64,000 bases of DNA from Glossina fuscipes (lineage: Eukaryota; Arthropoda; Insecta; Diptera; Glossinidae), in the NCBI RefSeq assembly GCF_014805625.2, contig NW_023998630.1:52860-116859 (forward strand). The letters are read 5' to 3'. How positions within the stretch are numbered: position 1 is the first letter of the stretch; each line of letters opens with the position of its first letter. Shown here in pieces: positions 61,455-64,000 of the stretch. The notes under the pieces were generated by a model. It did not search any database. It saw only the letters and a list, made by a program, of their open reading frames with translations, and was not told the origin of the DNA. The translations under genes and the position numbers were made by a program.

Positions 61455-61535
61455 TATTTAGGAGCGAAAGAAGAAAAGAGAGAGCGATGGTGAGAGAGGA
61501 ATAGAGAGAGTGAGAGCGAGAGAGAGAGAGTAAGA
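61455..61535 (+). repeat. (GA)n-rich microsatellite
   Basis: Interrupted GA/GAGC tract of about 80 bp. GAGA tracts bind GAGA factor in flies and are common near promoters, so a regulatory role for the ORF downstream is possible but unproven. Confidence 0.85.
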
Positions 61536-61619
61536 AATGTTTGATAACGTTGTGATGTGTAAAGTCTGAGAGCTGGAACACATTTTTGCTTAAATGCTAT
61601 ATGGAATTGGGAAAGTTGA

Positions 61620-61868
61620 ATGATGATGATGTTGACGATGACGACGACGGCGATGTTGACTATAACGAGAACAGCAATAACAAACAACACGGATGTCAAC
61701 GACTCGTACTCGCTTGAATTGTCCGACATAGAGGCGCCCCAAAAATTTATATTTTCATGTTTTGGGACTATGCCATCATCAAAAATTTGTGTTGTTGCCG
61801 TTGCTGTTAGTGCTGCTGTTGCTGCTGTATTTTATTTACTGTACGGTCTCTGGACATACGCTTTTTAA
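61620..61868 (+). CDS. Candidate small ORF with C-terminal hydrophobic segment
   Basis: The ORF has 82 codons. Its first third ([19 protein letters not shown]) comes from trinucleotide-repeat DNA and need not be real. After that it reads [34 protein letters not shown] and ends in a 26-residue hydrophobic stretch [20 protein letters not shown] then GLWTYAF and TAA. A hydrophobic C-terminus at this position would make it a tail-anchored membrane protein. An internal Met (at 61770) could start a 32-residue micropeptide made almost only of the membrane segment. No family match is recognised. The opposite strand is also open through part of the repeat. Codon bias from the GTT/GCT repeat at 61795-61830 may inflate the hydrophobic run. 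Confidence 0.3.
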   Translation: MMMMLTMTTTAMLTITRTAITNNTDVNDSYSLELSDIEAPQKFIFSCFGTMPSSKICVVAVAVSAAVAAVFYLLYGLWTYAF

Positions 61869-61877
61869 ATGAGAAAC

Positions 61878-62002
61878 GGCAATGTATGTATATGTATATA
61901 TATATATATATATACACGTATATATATATGTATATGTAGGCGTATGTACATATATACACGTATATATATATATATATATGTATATGTATTTATGTATGTA
62001 TA
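61878..62002 (+). repeat. (TA)n / TATG microsatellite
   Basis: Alternating TATATA, TATG and TACACG units over about 120 bp. Confidence 0.9.
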
Positions 62003-62009
62003 TTGAATC

Positions 62010-62820
62010 GGTTAAGATAATATTATAAAGGTGGTTTTTAAATGAATTTCGTTGTGGTACTTACGTATTGAAACATTTTTTTCTAGTCTTTTGTTTCATA
62101 CATTTTTTTTCAGTTATAAATTATTTCTAGGAAGAGAACTACTCAACCATTGATTGCTGGTGCTAAGTTACTGAATTTTTTTTATTTTATTATATTATAA
62201 TAAATGAAGAAAGACAGATTTATAAAATATATTATATACGTACAATATATTCTAAGTATTCGAAGTATACATACTTTGAGTAACAAACTATATTCAATTG
62301 AATTAAAAGAAAGTAAGAGACAAGGTGGAAGCTCTCGTTCTAAGAAGTCTTTAAAAGAAAATGTTATGTTTGCATTACGAAAGATTCACATTCTGAATAT
62401 ATCCATTAGCTTACGAGGGTTAACGAAATTCTTACACACTCCATTTGTTCATCGATTTATGTTTGCCAGATTTTATTATATGTTTTACTTATGTAGTATT
62501 ATGGCTGTAAATGTTTAACGAAAAAACAAACCCTTTTTTTTAATATTGCTTAAATTAAAAATAAAAATGAAAATTTTCATTATCTTTACGATTTTGCTCC
62601 CATCAAAAATTGTAGGGTATTTTTTATTGTTCTTATATGATGCTTATGTAACCTTCACACTTGAGACTTATTTTTTACACCTGTAATTCAAAAATTGCGC
62701 TAAACTATTTAAGTTGGTCTTATTGCAACATTCAATGATAAAGTGTACATTTTTTGGTCAGTATAACATTGTAAGTCGATTTGTCGTTGGCCATCAGTTC
62801 ATCACCAAAAATTTTCAAAA
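62010..62820. other. AT-rich stretch, no gene seen
   Basis: A 104-codon ORF at 62204-62518 is basic and Ile/Tyr-rich with no recognisable domain; I do not call it. Confidence 0.4.
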
Positions 62821-62823
62821 ATT

Positions 62824-62901
62824 TTGAAATCATTAGCCAGCAGTTATTTATTAGAAACATGTTAAAGTTCAGTTGAAAGCTATCAACTGTCGATTAAATG
62901 C
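62824..62901 (+). repeat. Direct repeat, copy A (~78 bp)
   Basis: TGAAATCATTAGCCAGCAGT through GAAAGCTATCAACTGTCGAT. A second copy at 63666-63741 differs at about one base in eight. The ~840 bp spacing could mean two ends of one element or two insertions. Confidence 0.75.
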
Positions 62902-63665
62902 CATGCCAACATCTGATAATATACTACGAAATTTGATTGTATTCGCTTAAGATGATGAGTGTCCAAGGGTCGTCTCAAGGTGTGTGTAACTTTCTTACTT
63001 GTTATTTATTATTAAATTTTTTTTTATTTTTAAAGTTTCATTGAAAAAGTTTTCATCTCACTAAAATAACTGAAAAAATTAAAAACATACATATAACTGT
63101 GTTCATATATAAAATCTCAACAAACCGGTCGTTCAATTTTATGATGAAAAGAGTTTTTTTTTATCACTGCTTCATTTTTATTTCTGTTTTAAAGGACTGT
63201 GTTTTCATAATTTTAAATTTTAATTTAAAAGTCACAACTTCCCCGTTTGCTTTTAAACAAATATTCCGATGTAAGTGGTATAGAATTATTGGTAGTACTA
63301 ATGATATTAACAGAACTCTCTTACCGTCGTTACCGTTGCTAGTAATCGTATTAAAGCAGCATTTTCCAAATCGATGGAAATTATAAAATAAAATATTAAA
63401 TCAAAATTGATTGAAAATATTTTTATATTCATCAATAGTGGCTGGGTAACTTTGTTATTCCATTTATTATATTGAGAAATCCACAACAGATTTTTTAAAA
63501 CGAACAGAGTATTGGCTGGAAAAGTTTGCGAAGTTATATTTTTAATAATGTTATGTGAAAACTGAAAATTAATTAGAGCATTGTCAGCTCTGCTAGTCAT
63601 TTGATAGCGAGATCGTTAATTAGTATTTTTTTTTACTTAAATATTGTCGGCATGTTTACAAAAGT

Positions 63666-63741
63666 ATTGAAGTCATTAGCCTGCAGTTATTTATTAGAAT
63701 CATCTTAAAATTCAGTAGAAAGCTATCAACTGTCGATCAAG
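63666..63741 (+). repeat. Direct repeat, copy B (~76 bp)
   Basis: TTGAAGTCATTAGCCTGCAG through GAAAGCTATCAACTGTCGAT, matching the copy at 62824-62901. It ends about 30 bp before the minisatellite array. Confidence 0.75.
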
Positions 63742-63769
63742 TGCTACATATGAAATTGTTAAATTAAAT

Positions 63770-64000
63770 TATTCTCATATGACATCGAATCGAGGTGGTT
63801 TTCAGGACCGCTCGTTTAAATGACTCTCATATGGCTGCGAATTGAGGTGGTTTTCAGGCCCGCTCATTTAATTATTCACATATGAGTGCGAGTCGAGGTG
63901 GTTTTCAGGTCCGCTCATTTAATTACTTCATATGATTGTGAATCGAGGTGGTTTTCAGGCCCGCTCATTTAAATTACTCTCATATGGCTGCGAATTGAGA
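63770..64000 (+). repeat. Minisatellite array, ~51-bp unit, running off the window
   Basis: The core GAGGTGGTTTTCAGG recurs at 63792, 63844, 63895 and 63945, with the next unit starting at 63997, giving a period of 50-52 bp. Each unit also has CCGCTC(A/G)TTTAA and a CATATG site. Units differ by several substitutions. The array is cut by the window end, so its full length is unknown. Confidence 0.92.

Noticed and set aside
61454..61729. Minus-strand ORF with Val/Ile-rich run
   Set aside because: Arises from the trinucleotide repeat and the GA tract; its hydrophobic run is the complement of GAT/GAC repeats.
61900..61990. TATA-box-like sequences
   Set aside because: Part of a TA microsatellite; not usable as promoter evidence.
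62204..62518. 104-codon plus-strand ORF
   Set aside because: Length is expected by chance in AT-rich DNA with few GC-rich stops avoided; no domain or conserved motif seen.
1..64000. CRISPR arrays, operons, ribosome binding sites
   Set aside because: The DNA is eukaryotic in character, and the only regular repeat arrays are coding coiled-coil units, microsatellites and a 51-bp minisatellite without spacers.

Overview
This window looks like non-genic, repeat-rich DNA from a fly. It is very AT-rich, has no long intact host gene, and is built from decayed transposable elements, simple repeats and broken gene pieces. A higher dipteran is suggested by an I-clade retrotransposon with a (TAA)n tail, P-family and mariner transposases, DINE-like repeats carrying the CCGTCTGTCCGTCTGT motif, and exon fragments that read like fly Ric GTPase and twinfilin. 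A tephritid-type fly is my best guess, but the sequence alone does not prove it. Several mutually unrelated broken gene pieces, nested insertions and a mitochondrial insertion would fit a heterochromatic or Y-linked region; that is inference.

Layout. 1-16.3 kb: mostly unannotatable AT-rich DNA with dispersed DINE-like repeats (about 1.0, 3.8, 11.3, 14.5 and 15.5 kb), a decayed mariner on the minus strand (7.5-7.7 kb) and a duplicated 137-bp block (10.1-10.4 kb). 16.3-21.3 kb: an I-clade non-LTR retrotransposon bounded by a perfect 13-bp target-site duplication. It contains broken ORF1 and ORF2, an internal deletion, one solo LTR with exact edges and a second LTR-like insertion. 23.2-24.6 kb: an unidentified broken exon, a mitochondrial nd2 insertion whose Trp codons are TGA, and a minus-strand broken ORF. 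27.2-29.9 kb: a minus-strand coding remnant abutting a P-family transposase pseudogene with tandem 21-residue coiled-coil repeats, split by a second copy of the same solo LTR. 31.0-32.4 kb: a 5'-truncated I-element tail (minus) and a mariner pseudogene (plus).

33.2-34.7 kb holds four exon-like pieces in the same orientation. Two are recognisable (Ric-like and twinfilin-like) with splice signals still at their edges. 35.3-36.0 kb has a remnant of a non-LTR ORF1. From 36 to 58.7 kb little can be supported beyond a few repeats and one unassigned ORF. 58.7-59.5 kb is a pogo/Tigger-type deletion derivative with perfect 23-bp terminal inverted repeats and TA duplications. 61.5-62.0 kb has GA and TA microsatellites around a small ORF with a C-terminal hydrophobic segment. 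The window ends inside a minisatellite of about 51-bp units.

Nothing here forms a pathway. The relationships are nested insertion and decay: LTR into I element, LTR into P-like element, and an apparent assembly of captured host exons. No complete functional system was found.
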